A stretch of DNA of 52,747 nucleotides from a virus, in the IMG/VR virus record IMGVR_UViG_3300025892_001683, positions 1 through 52,747 of that record. One strand, given 5' to 3'. The position numbers and the translations under genes were made by a program. Below are positions 38,625 through 45,088 of the stretch, piece by piece (positions within the stretch are counted from its first letter, which is position 1; each line of letters starts with the position of its first letter). A model generated the notes under the pieces. That model did not search any database and was not told the origin of the DNA. It saw nothing but the letters and a program-made list of their open reading frames with translations.

Positions 38625-38683
38625 TGTGGCCTTATACAGATGAAGAAAACGATTTCTTAACTAGTCCAAAACCTAAGAACTAA
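38624..38683 (+). CDS. 19-residue acidic micro-ORF
   Basis: ATG 38624-38626 follows GGGGAGGAGCATTTTA, a strong Shine-Dalgarno inside the previous gene. It encodes MWPYTDEENDFLTSPKPKN and ends just before a terminator. Very short, but the ribosome site and TAATG coupling argue it is made. Confidence 0.4.
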   Translation: MWPYTDEENDFLTSPKPKN

Positions 38684-38694
38684 ATTTAAAAAGA

Positions 38695-38736
38695 GTAGGG
38701 GAGCCGCCCGTCAAGATGACTCCCCTACAACTTTTT
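38695..38736 (+). terminator. Intrinsic terminator of the early micro-gene block
   Basis: GTAGGGGAG pairs with CTCCCCTAC (9 bp, 16-nt loop), followed by AACTTTTTC. Confidence 0.8.
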
Positions 38737-38753
38737 CAAGTTGAGTCTATATA

Positions 38754-38987
38754 TTATTTACGATTGTAGATTGAATATAAAACCCATACAGCAACAAGTC
38801 CAACTAAACCTTGTGCAGAAAATCCTGCAACAATGTTTTGAATGTTAGCAATTATGTTGATGTTTGGCCAGAACGGAATGTTCTGTCCGTTGAACAAGAC
38901 TTCAAGTATGATACCTAAAGAAAGTAAACTTACACCTACTTCCGTTAAGGCACCTGCCCAAGTCTTTACTTTATTAAGAATGTCCAT
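38754..38987 (-). CDS. 77-residue two-span membrane protein, holin candidate
   Basis: The protein has an N-terminal amphipathic part (MDILNKVKTWAGALTEVG), a first helix VSLLSLGIILEVLF, a linker NGQNIPFWPN, and a second helix GLVGLVAVWVLYSIYNRK with a basic end. Size and topology fit small phage holins; it could also be another envelope peptide. GAGGAGGATGACATT lies before the ATG, and the leader has a 7-bp hairpin (39008-39028). It is the only minus-strand gene in this block. Confidence 0.6.
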   Translation of the reverse strand: MDILNKVKTWAGALTEVGVSLLSLGIILEVLFNGQNIPFWPNINIIANIQNIVAGFSAQGLVGLVAVWVLYSIYNRK

Positions 38988-39137
38988 AATGTCATCCTCC
39001 TCTAGTAATCTAATCTCAAATTAAGATTAGTGATATTATTTAGGTAAGTCGTATTAAAAGTAATAATACCATAAATGGTTTGCGGCACCTTAATAACCGG
39101 TTTGGAAGAAAAAAAGTTTATTAAGTACGCAGACAAT

Positions 39138-39145
39138 ACTAAATA
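39138..39145 (+). promoter_or_regulatory. Putative late promoter variant (103-aa gene)
   Basis: ACTAAATA followed by CTTGTG on the plus strand, 50 bp upstream of the ATG at 39196. No consensus early promoter is seen in this 200-bp gap. Confidence 0.4.
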
Positions 39146-39195
39146 CTTGTGTTACATTAGTAACAAAACACACATACACACAAAGGAGAACCAGT

Positions 39196-39507
39196 ATGAA
39201 CAAGACGTTTAAAGAAGGTATCGAAAAAGGTGCCGAGCAGTTAGCACAATCAGTGCGTGAAACACTTCCAAAAGTACAGTTTAATAAAAATGGTTACGAG
39301 ATTCGTACCAATGTACTTGATATGGCTAAGTCATTTACAGAGTTTAGTTATAGCAATAAATGGATAGGGTGGGAAGTAACTGCCAAACGTGATGAGAAGT
39401 CAGGGCAAATTATCAACAAAGTTGATATGCCTGAGATTCCAGGAGTAGACCAAGTATTGGAAACTGCTGAGAAGTTCTACGACTTCATCAACACTACCAA
39501 AAAATAA
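39196..39507 (+). CDS. 103-residue unassigned protein
   Basis: The protein (MNKTFKEGIEKGAEQLAQSVRETLPKVQF, YEIRTNVLDMAKSF, KWIGWEVTAKRDEKSG, VLETAEKFYDFINTTKK) is soluble, alpha/beta. ACAAAGGAGAACC precedes the ATG. The gene stands alone before a terminator. Not recognised. Confidence 0.6.
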   Translation: MNKTFKEGIEKGAEQLAQSVRETLPKVQFNKNGYEIRTNVLDMAKSFTEFSYSNKWIGWEVTAKRDEKSGQIINKVDMPEIPGVDQVLETAEKFYDFINTTKK

Positions 39508-39589
39508 ACAAGACATATTATAGAGTTCCCTATTCGGGATGAAGCATATTAAAGACCGCATAGCGAAATAATAAAGAGTCATAGGATTG

Positions 39590-39625
39590 GGTGTTAGTCA
39601 AAAATAGGCTAACACCTTTTCTATT
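39590..39625 (+). terminator. Intrinsic terminator
   Basis: GGTGTTAG pairs with CTAACACC (8 bp), followed by TTTTCTATT. It closes the 103-aa gene unit just before the next promoter. Confidence 0.75.
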
Positions 39626-39627
39626 GG

Positions 39628-39656
39628 TTGACAAATACAACAACAGAGTGTACAAT
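39628..39656 (+). promoter_or_regulatory. Sigma70-type early promoter (43-aa gene and HAD phosphatase)
   Basis: TTGACA (39628-39633), 17 bp, TACAAT (39651-39656). The ATG at 39663 lies at the predicted transcription start, implying a leaderless mRNA. Confidence 0.78.
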
Positions 39657-39662
39657 ACACAC

Positions 39663-39791
39663 ATGAATAAGAAAAGAAACAAACTAGAACGTAAACTAGA
39701 TGAATATAATCACACTATGGAATTGATTAGAACTATAGTTCCACTTATAGTTTTAGGGTTGCAAGTGTACATTATATTGAAACTTATATGA
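39663..39791 (+). CDS. 42-residue single-span membrane peptide
   Basis: The peptide has a charged N-terminus (MNKKRNKLERKLDEYNHTMEL) and a transmembrane helix (VPLIVLGLQVYIILKLI). The frame extends 24 codons further up but that region holds the terminator and promoter, so the start is placed at 39663, probably leaderless. Its stop overlaps a possible ATG of the next gene. Confidence 0.5.
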   Translation: MNKKRNKLERKLDEYNHTMELIRTIVPLIVLGLQVYIILKLI

Positions 39792-39805
39792 AGAAAGGCA
39801 AAATA

Positions 39806-40390
39806 GTGAAAGATAATATTATAATGGTAGACGCCGACGGTGTCTTGTTAGACTGGGAATGGGCGTTCAACATTTGGATGTTAGAACACGGCTTTGAAAA
39901 GCAAGAAGGATATCAGTTTGTGTACGGTATGGACTTGCGCTATGGTATTAGTAAAGAGCAAGGCAAGAAGTTAATTAAAACATTTAACGAAAGTGCTGCT
40001 ATAGGCTTTTTACCTGCACTAAGAGATGCTGTGTATTATGTAAAACGTTTACACGAAGAACATGGTTACAAGTTTCACTGTATAACAAGCCTTTCAAAAG
40101 ATCGTAACGCACAAAAGTTACGTAAGATGAACTTGCAAAAACTATTTGGTAAAACAGCATTTGAAAAATTTGTGATACTAGGAACAGGTGATGACAAAGA
40201 CGAAGCACTTACTCCATACAAGGACACAGGATGTTGGTGGGTAGAAGACAAACCAGAGAATGCATTAGCAGGCGTCAATGCAGGGTTGAACAGTATCTTA
40301 ATTGAACATGGACATAATATGGGCTACAAGCACGATAGTGTAACTGTTGTTAAGAACTGGAAAGAAATTTTTAATTTAGTAACAAAATAA
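39806..40390 (+). CDS. HAD-superfamily phosphatase / 5'(3')-deoxyribonucleotidase-like
   Basis: The 194-residue protein starts with IIMVDADGVLLDWEWAF (HAD motif I, DADGV), then HCITSLSKD (motif II region) and CWWVEDKPENALAG (motif IV, acidic pair), as in NT5C-type nucleotidases of phages. A role in nucleotide pool control is plausible. I choose GTG 39806-39808 because GAAAGGC lies six bases before it; the in-frame ATG at 39788 has no Shine-Dalgarno. It ends in a bidirectional terminator shared with the permease gene. Confidence 0.75.
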   Translation: MKDNIIMVDADGVLLDWEWAFNIWMLEHGFEKQEGYQFVYGMDLRYGISKEQGKKLIKTFNESAAIGFLPALRDAVYYVKRLHEEHGYKFHCITSLSKDRNAQKLRKMNLQKLFGKTAFEKFVILGTGDDKDEALTPYKDTGCWWVEDKPENALAGVNAGLNSILIEHGHNMGYKHDSVTVVKNWKEIFNLVTK

Positions 40391-40425
40391 AAAATAGGGT
40401 GCTTGTCGAAGGCACCCTATTTTTA
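40389..40425. terminator. Bidirectional intrinsic terminator
   Basis: AAAATAGGGTGC pairs with GCACCCTATTTT (12 bp, 9-nt loop), with A-runs before and T-runs after on both strands. It separates the convergent phosphatase and permease genes. Confidence 0.9.
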
Positions 40426-40437
40426 TGACTTGTAGTT

Positions 40438-41397
40438 CTAGTATCCGTTAGGTACAATAACATAGTGTATCATTAACACTACGCCTACTGATGCACCTAA
40501 GCCTATCATCATCTTGAAGAAGTCTTTGGTCACCAACGGAAACACTGTCTTGAACTTTTCCTTGCCTGTCATAGTTGCCATAGCAAGTTCACGTCCACAT
40601 AGTAGTCCTACGAACACCCATGTTGTTGACATAGGTATATCGTTTAGTTCTTTAAAGAAGAATAAGATCAACCAATACACACCATCAATGATAGTTGCTG
40701 AACGCACATATCTTGTGTTGTGTTTTTCTAGTACAATCTTTTGTATCTTACCACCACCCTCTTTAAACATAAACGCAAGTCCTACAACAAACACAAGGCT
40801 CACTAGGATCATTAGGTCCCATGGAACTTGTCTTGGAAGGAACACAGCAATGTTTGCCATGTCATGACTTAGCCAAGTAAACCACAGGAAGCCTGTTGTT
40901 ACCCATTGTGCTATTCGCCATGCTTTCTTATGTTCTTCTTTGACAGGCTTTGCTTCGTCAAGTAGTTTAGTAACTCCTATCCAAATAATGTATGCCGCGA
41001 CTGCCGCGACAGCATAGCCCATCATGCTTTTCATTAGCATCTTCTCTAGTACAAAGGTACTTGCGAAGGCACTTAATACTAAAAAAGAAGTACTAACTGG
41101 TACTCCTATTCGTGTAAGTATTAATAATAGTCCTGGTGCCATTGCGTGATACCATTGTATCTCTTGGAACGGTATTTTGTTTAGTCGTCCATAACTAATA
41201 TCTCCACCGTTGGTATACCAACCATACCAAAGTGTATACAGTAGAACAGCCGAAGCCGCTCCCCACATCACTTTCCAATTAAATTTTTCGTTATTACTTG
41301 CGATCCATGTACCTAATGTTTGTACGGAATCATTTGCGATAACTGCGTAACCTGCGAACAGGAAACCTACAGCCATCCATAGGGTGAGTGCGTCCAT
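40438..41397 (-). CDS. PiT-family inorganic phosphate permease-like protein
   Basis: The 319-residue integral membrane protein has two inverted-repeat signature motifs of PiT transporters: VIANDSVQTLG near the N-terminus and TWLSHDMANIAVFLPR in the second half (canonical GANDVANA-like). It has about nine hydrophobic helices. PiT proteins import phosphate or sulfate with a cation. It is shorter than bacterial PitA (about 490). A phage copy could raise phosphate uptake in oligotrophic water. The ATG 41397 has AGAGGAG upstream; a 14-codon extension is unlikely. A perfect late octamer lies at 41492-41499. Confidence 0.8.
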   Translation of the reverse strand: MDALTLWMAVGFLFAGYAVIANDSVQTLGTWIASNNEKFNWKVMWGAASAVLLYTLWYGWYTNGGDISYGRLNKIPFQEIQWYHAMAPGLLLILTRIGVPVSTSFLVLSAFASTFVLEKMLMKSMMGYAVAAVAAYIIWIGVTKLLDEAKPVKEEHKKAWRIAQWVTTGFLWFTWLSHDMANIAVFLPRQVPWDLMILVSLVFVVGLAFMFKEGGGKIQKIVLEKHNTRYVRSATIIDGVYWLILFFFKELNDIPMSTTWVFVGLLCGRELAMATMTGKEKFKTVFPLVTKDFFKMMIGLGASVGVVLMIHYVIVPNGY

Positions 41398-41491
41398 TCT
41401 TATTTCTCCTCTGCTTGCCGCTTTTACCACGGCGCTCACATATTAAGACAGGGCTCGACGTTGCCCTGCTGGTAACATCATTGTTACGTTT

Positions 41492-41499
41492 TATTTATA
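41492..41499 (-). promoter_or_regulatory. Perfect T4-type late promoter (permease)
   Basis: The minus strand reads TATAAATA followed by AAACG, 95 bp upstream of the permease ATG. Confidence 0.6.
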
Positions 41500-41544
41500 G
41501 CATCAATTTAGATTAATGTCAAGAATGAAGATTAAAGTTTTGTT

Positions 41545-41574
41545 ACAAAAAAATAGCACCCGAAGGTGCTATTT
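41545..41574 (-). terminator. Intrinsic terminator after the DUF1353 gene
   Basis: The minus strand has AAATAGCACC-TTCG-GGTGCTATTT (10-bp stem, UUCG tetraloop) leading into a run of seven T. It begins 1 bp after the stop. Confidence 0.9.
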
Positions 41575-42168
41575 CTATTTTATTGATTCTTTCCAGTTGC
41601 AGTTTCTTTTTCTGTGTCCGTTCCAAGCCATAAAGCCTCCTAGTCTTAATGAATAGTAAGCCAAGTAGTTCATAACGTAGAAACCGTTTACATTAATGTT
41701 AATATCTCTAAAGATTTCGTCTGCTCTTTTTTGTGATATTACACCAAGTGTATCTTTCTTGTTCTTGTGTAAAAGTGTTTCATACTTATAAGCATAGTCG
41801 TGTACGAGTCCGCCCATAAGTAAAACGCCGACAGGAGAAAAGAACGTATGCAAGAACTTAGGAATACTTGCTCCGTCAAATGTAAATCCTGCAGGAATAA
41901 CATAGTCTTTGTCATTTAGATTGTAGTGAAAATCTTCTGCAAGTTGCCAATGTCTAACACCTAATAGCCACATGATGATACCTTTGAAAAAACCCTTGTC
42001 CTTAGTCTTAATTGGTAATGGTTTTAACACAGGCATGTCAGTGTGTTTATAAGTATGACAAGGCGCTTTTCTCTTATCGAATCTGTTAATGATGAAACCT
42101 ATGATGACAACTATTATTAAAATAGTCCACATCCAAAACTTCATCGCGAGTGTTAGTAATAGATCCAT
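41575..42168 (-). CDS. DUF1353 family membrane-anchored protein
   Basis: The 197-residue protein has an N-terminal transmembrane helix (about 8-29). A DUF1353 domain follows: DYVIPAGFTFDGASIPKFL, then GGLVHDYAYKYETLL with the conserved His-Asp, and a C-terminal KRADEIFRDI-type helix. DUF1353 is found in many tailed phages and prophages; the conserved residues suggest an enzyme, perhaps acting on envelope material, but none is proven. GGGAGCG precedes the ATG. Confidence 0.82.
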   Translation of the reverse strand: MDLLLTLAMKFWMWTILIIVVIIGFIINRFDKRKAPCHTYKHTDMPVLKPLPIKTKDKGFFKGIIMWLLGVRHWQLAEDFHYNLNDKDYVIPAGFTFDGASIPKFLHTFFSPVGVLLMGGLVHDYAYKYETLLHKNKKDTLGVISQKRADEIFRDININVNGFYVMNYLAYYSLRLGGFMAWNGHRKRNCNWKESIK

Positions 42169-42205
42169 TGGTTCGCTCCCGTTGTGTATACTATCGTATT
42201 TAGTA

Positions 42206-42589
42206 TTATAACGGAGTTTTATCTATCCAAGGAGTAAATTCTTTGCCTATAACAACTATGCAACCTGCATTTTCGTCTAGCATAAGAACTACTGAAAAAC
42301 TGCCAGTTTTTGGGTTGACATACATTCTTAGTTCGTTTTCGAAACTGCCGGCTTGGCCAGGAATCAATATCATTCCTTTGCCTTTTAACAAAGGAAGCTC
42401 ATCATACTGTGATATTACAGAATTAAGATTCTCGATGTCTGTGCAATTGATAAATGAAGGTAATAGTCGCCATAGTACTTCCGGCTGAGTTGGTTCTGTT
42501 GCAGGTGGGTTTGTATTAGCGTGACTTAACATGCCGCCGTTAACATTAGTTACGAAAACGAACAGCAAGGCAAATAGTAATGTTTTCAT
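42206..42589 (-). CDS. Secreted protein of unknown function
   Basis: The 127-residue precursor has a signal peptide (MKTLLFALLFVFVTNVNG). The mature part includes PEVLWRLLPSFINCTDIENLN and ENELRMYVNPKTGSFSVVLML, with two Cys that could pair. The ATG 42589 has AAGGG six bases upstream; the earlier ATG at 42604 lacks one. It is divergent from iscU, sharing a 60-bp promoter region. Confidence 0.65.
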   Translation of the reverse strand: MKTLLFALLFVFVTNVNGGMLSHANTNPPATEPTQPEVLWRLLPSFINCTDIENLNSVISQYDELPLLKGKGMILIPGQAGSFENELRMYVNPKTGSFSVVLMLDENAGCIVVIGKEFTPWIDKTPL

Positions 42590-42616
42590 GTTTTTTCCCT
42601 TCATTAGTATTTAGTG

Positions 42617-42624
42617 TATAAATA
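42617..42624 (+). promoter_or_regulatory. Perfect T4-type late promoter (iscU)
   Basis: TATAAATA followed by CTTTTAATA on the plus strand, 28 bp upstream of the iscU ATG. The opposite strand in the same gap reads CACTAAATAC for the divergent secreted protein. Confidence 0.65.
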
Positions 42625-42652
42625 CTTTTAATATAACTTTTAAGGAACAGGT

Positions 42653-43033
42653 ATGGCTTACTCGGATAAGGTACTTGATCACTACGAAAACCCCCGCAAT
42701 GTTGGAAGTTTAGATGCTAAGGCAGTTAATGTTGGTACAGGCATGGTTGGAGCACCTGCATGTGGCGATGTTATGAAACTTCAAATTGAAGTAGAGGATG
42801 ATGTTATAACAGATGCCAAATTTAAAACATATGGCTGTGGCAGCGCAATAGCAAGTTCAAGTTTAGTAACACAGATGGTCAAAGGTATGACACTAGATCA
42901 AGCCTCTGATGTTAAGAACATGGACATTGTAGAAGAACTTGCTCTACCACCTGTGAAGATACATTGTAGTGTTCTTGCAGAAGATGCAATTAAATCAGCA
43001 ATAGCAAATTATAAATCTAAACACAAAGAATAG
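42653..43033 (+). CDS. iscU: IscU Fe-S cluster scaffold
   Basis: The 126-residue protein is a complete IscU: MAYSDKVLDHYENPRNVG, the three cluster Cys at 37 (GAPACGD with Asp39), 62 (TYGCGSAIASS) and 105 (IHCSVLAEDA), and the HscA-recognition motif LPPVK (98-102). It assembles [2Fe-2S] clusters from IscS sulfur and iron. IscS, HscA and HscB are not in this window, so host partners are assumed. With Nfu it gives the phage a scaffold and a carrier. Expression from a perfect late promoter is unusual for metabolism. Confidence 0.95.
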   Translation: MAYSDKVLDHYENPRNVGSLDAKAVNVGTGMVGAPACGDVMKLQIEVEDDVITDAKFKTYGCGSAIASSSLVTQMVKGMTLDQASDVKNMDIVEELALPPVKIHCSVLAEDAIKSAIANYKSKHKE

Positions 43034-43037
43034 ACTG

Positions 43038-43508
43038 TTATTTCTTTTCCATTAACTTAACTGCTTTGTCGTAATCTTTTTGAGCAACAAGTCCTTCGCG
43101 CAATAACTTCTCGCGGTTAGCCATATGTTTCATTTGTACTTCGTCTTTTGATCCGCCAAAGTATGCTACAGCATGTCCTTCTTCAACAAGTATTTCAGTG
43201 GCTCGTTTATCTTCAATAAGGAAGTCTCCAAGGACTCTTCCAAATTTTCCTCTGCTATCTTCTCCGCTTCTGTCAATTTCTGTTTTGAGAATTGAGATAG
43301 ATCCGATTGGTAATAATTCTTTAAGTCTTGCCTTTGATGCGAGTCCAAATGTTTTCTCTACTTTATCTCTTGTACGTGATTCAGGTGTGTCAATACCCAT
43401 CATGCGAACACGTTCTTTGTGCATCCACATTCCAAAACCTAAGTCGATATCTACATCTACTGTGTCGCCGTCTACTACTCTTAATACCTTACATTTATAT
43501 TCATACAT
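43038..43508 (-). CDS. Staphylococcal-nuclease-like thermonuclease
   Basis: The 156-residue protein has the SNase fold: VLRVVDGDTVDVDIDLGFG (calcium-binding Asp), KERVRMMGIDTPESR (catalytic Arg and Asp) and GKFGRVLGDFLIED with the second Arg. The C-terminus is a helical lever. SNases cut DNA and RNA. No signal peptide is present, so it acts inside the cell, possibly in host nucleic-acid breakdown. A late-promoter motif (43534-43541) lies upstream. It converges with iscU, 4 bp apart. Confidence 0.9.
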   Translation of the reverse strand: MYEYKCKVLRVVDGDTVDVDIDLGFGMWMHKERVRMMGIDTPESRTRDKVEKTFGLASKARLKELLPIGSISILKTEIDRSGEDSRGKFGRVLGDFLIEDKRATEILVEEGHAVAYFGGSKDEVQMKHMANREKLLREGLVAQKDYDKAVKLMEKK

Positions 43509-43533
43509 ATTGTTCGCTCCTGAATTATATGAG

Positions 43534-43541
43534 TATTTATT
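43534..43541 (-). promoter_or_regulatory. Putative T4-type late promoter (thermonuclease)
   Basis: The minus strand reads AATAAATA followed by CTCATATAA, 25 bp upstream of the nuclease ATG. Confidence 0.55.
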
Positions 43542-43767
43542 CTATACCTAGTTTATTATAGGCCTCTTCAAATCCTTCTTCATGTATGTATGATTCTTCA
43601 TTATACCATACACGTTTAAAATAACCATCGTAGCAATCTAGAATGCAATCTTCACTTGCATTGAGGTGCCCTTTTACTAACCAAAAAATCCTATAAGCAT
43701 CTTTCTTATTAATCTTTAAGGCCTTCGCCTTTGTCCTTGTATGCCCATTCATCTGTATGTCCAACAC
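43537..43767 (-). CDS. 76-residue unassigned protein
   Basis: The protein (TRTKAKALKINKKDAYRIFWLVKGHL, CILDCYDGYFKRVWYNEESYIHEEGFEEAYNKL) is alpha/beta and compact. It overlaps the end of the 216-aa gene by 59 bp, so the start may be internal (no good Met lies later). It ends at the nuclease promoter. Confidence 0.5.
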   Translation of the reverse strand: MLDIQMNGHTRTKAKALKINKKDAYRIFWLVKGHLNASEDCILDCYDGYFKRVWYNEESYIHEEGFEEAYNKLGIE

Positions 43768-44359
43768 TCCATTTAGGGTTATTTTCTACTGTATAATTCT
43801 GTGTACAAACTTTAAAGTCTGGTGTTTTTCTTTCTGCTGGCACTAGACTTTGATCTGTAAACACAACTCTATTATTTGGTTGTGCTGCTATTTGTCCATT
43901 GTCTAGTTTGATAACGTTAAATGATTTATGCTCTGGATCGTGTTCAGCAAAGTTAGTATCGAGTGTACTGTTTTGTGCGTGACAAGTATCTAGTGTGAAC
44001 ATGTATTCACCTTTGTGCATTTTACGATCCTTACCAAAGAACTCACAATCTGCTAACATAGGTTTTTTAATTACTGTAATATCATAATCAAAGCAATCCC
44101 ATATCTGTAGAGTATCTAATGGCAGTTGATTATCTTTATCATAATCTTCTTTCCATACAAATGCTGATATAGGAAGTTTGTCGTATAGTGCGCCATATTC
44201 TAGGAGTAGCGTTTCAAAGTATAATGCTTTACCTTGTATGCTTCTAACACTTATCCACATTCCAGGAGTTAGTTCACCATGTCCCTTTTGATGATCATAA
44301 AGATATTCTTTCTTTACATACACTTCAACGGGCGGTAGATTATGTACTAGAAAAGCCAC
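43709..44359 (-). CDS. Unassigned phage protein
   Basis: The 216-residue protein (MAFLVHNLPPVEVYVKKEYLYDHQKGHGELTPGMWISVRS) is beta-rich with a C-terminal part FNVIKLDNGQIAAQPNNRVVFTDQSLVP. It resembles conserved marine T4-like proteins of unknown function that often lie near DNA-packaging or regulatory genes, though I cannot name the family. A late motif (44386-44393) and GGAG site precede the start. Confidence 0.6.
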   Translation of the reverse strand: MAFLVHNLPPVEVYVKKEYLYDHQKGHGELTPGMWISVRSIQGKALYFETLLLEYGALYDKLPISAFVWKEDYDKDNQLPLDTLQIWDCFDYDITVIKKPMLADCEFFGKDRKMHKGEYMFTLDTCHAQNSTLDTNFAEHDPEHKSFNVIKLDNGQIAAQPNNRVVFTDQSLVPAERKTPDFKVCTQNYTVENNPKWSVGHTDEWAYKDKGEGLKD

Positions 44360-44385
44360 ATATACTCCTGTGTTAATTATGTATG

Positions 44386-44393
44386 TATTTATT
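44386..44393 (-). promoter_or_regulatory. Putative T4-type late promoter (216-aa gene)
   Basis: The minus strand reads AATAAATA followed by CATACATAA, 26 bp upstream of the ATG. Confidence 0.55.
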
Positions 44394-44403
44394 AAATTAC
44401 TGT

Positions 44404-44640
44404 TTAAGCAGCGTAAGGACGGCCTTCTTTTAAGCCACCTGTGTTAGCGTTATCAGTTAATGCTCCGTTGTTGTCTGAAGCGTGATATCTAGTAGGGAGT
44501 TGTGTAGCATCTGCTGTAACGTCTGCGTAACGCCCTGCTTCTACTACATTACGTGCTGCTCTATCAGCATTAGCAAGTACAAGTTTTTGATCTTGTCTAG
44601 TTTTCTTTAGTGCTTGTGTTGATATACCGTTGGCTGCCAT
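44404..44640 (-). CDS. 78-residue unassigned, possibly structural protein
   Basis: The protein (MAANGISTQALKKTRQDQKLVLANADRAARN, then YHASDNNGALTDNANTGGLKEGRPYAA) has the Ala, Asn and Gly-rich style of small virion proteins. AAGGGAATACG precedes the ATG. It lies 9 bp after the next small membrane gene, so both are likely one late unit. Confidence 0.55.
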   Translation of the reverse strand: MAANGISTQALKKTRQDQKLVLANADRAARNVVEAGRYADVTADATQLPTRYHASDNNGALTDNANTGGLKEGRPYAA

Positions 44641-44649
44641 CGTATTCCC

Positions 44650-44865
44650 TTATTTTATATATTTTTTTAATAATAGGTATGCAGCATAACATACAAACAA
44701 ATATACTGTTGCTACTCCTACATCTAATATATGTTCTCGCATATGATAGATAAACTCTATGCCTGCTTGAACATCTCCCATAGTAGCAGGATCAACCGTA
44801 ATAGTTTCTACCTTGCCATCTTGGTTGAACTCTATAGCGGTTCTTTCTGTTTCATTTGCTGCCAT
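44650..44865 (-). CDS. 71-residue protein with a C-terminal membrane helix
   Basis: The protein begins MAANETERTAIEFNQDGKVETITVD and ends in a transmembrane helix (VGVATVYLFVCYAAYLLL) plus KKYIK. The ATG 44865 has AGGAAC upstream; the longer frame runs into the late promoter. The MAAN start is shared with the next gene downstream. Confidence 0.55.
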   Translation of the reverse strand: MAANETERTAIEFNQDGKVETITVDPATMGDVQAGIEFIYHMREHILDVGVATVYLFVCYAAYLLLKKYIK

Positions 44866-44885
44866 TGTTTCTGTTCCTATATTAC

Positions 44886-44893
44886 TATTTATG
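44886..44893 (-). promoter_or_regulatory. Putative T4-type late promoter (small structural pair)
   Basis: The minus strand reads CATAAATA followed by GTAATATAGGAAC, 20 bp upstream of the ATG at 44865. The plus strand of the same gap reads GTTAAATACATAT just before the ATG at 44906. Confidence 0.5.
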
Positions 44894-44905
44894 TTAAATA
44901 CATAT

Positions 44906-45088
44906 ATGTTCAAAGCAATAAAAAAGTGGTGGAAAAGTTATGGCGAATGCGAGGAAGAGCTTGCAAGATTAGGAATATATTCATATACTAACGCATACGG
45001 ACATCCAACATATTTACATACTAAAGAAGATATTTCAAATGATAGACAAAAAACCGATAAACGAATTATTAAAAAACCTAAAAGATAG
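44906..45088 (+). CDS. 60-residue basic protein overlapping the start of hemA
   Basis: The protein ([23 protein letters not shown], then [23 protein letters not shown]) starts at ATG 44906 directly after a late-like GTTAAATA. It overlaps the first 50 bp of hemA in another frame, so it may couple ALA synthase translation. Not recognised. Confidence 0.5.
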   Translation: MFKAIKKWWKSYGECEEELARLGIYSYTNAYGHPTYLHTKEDISNDRQKTDKRIIKKPKR

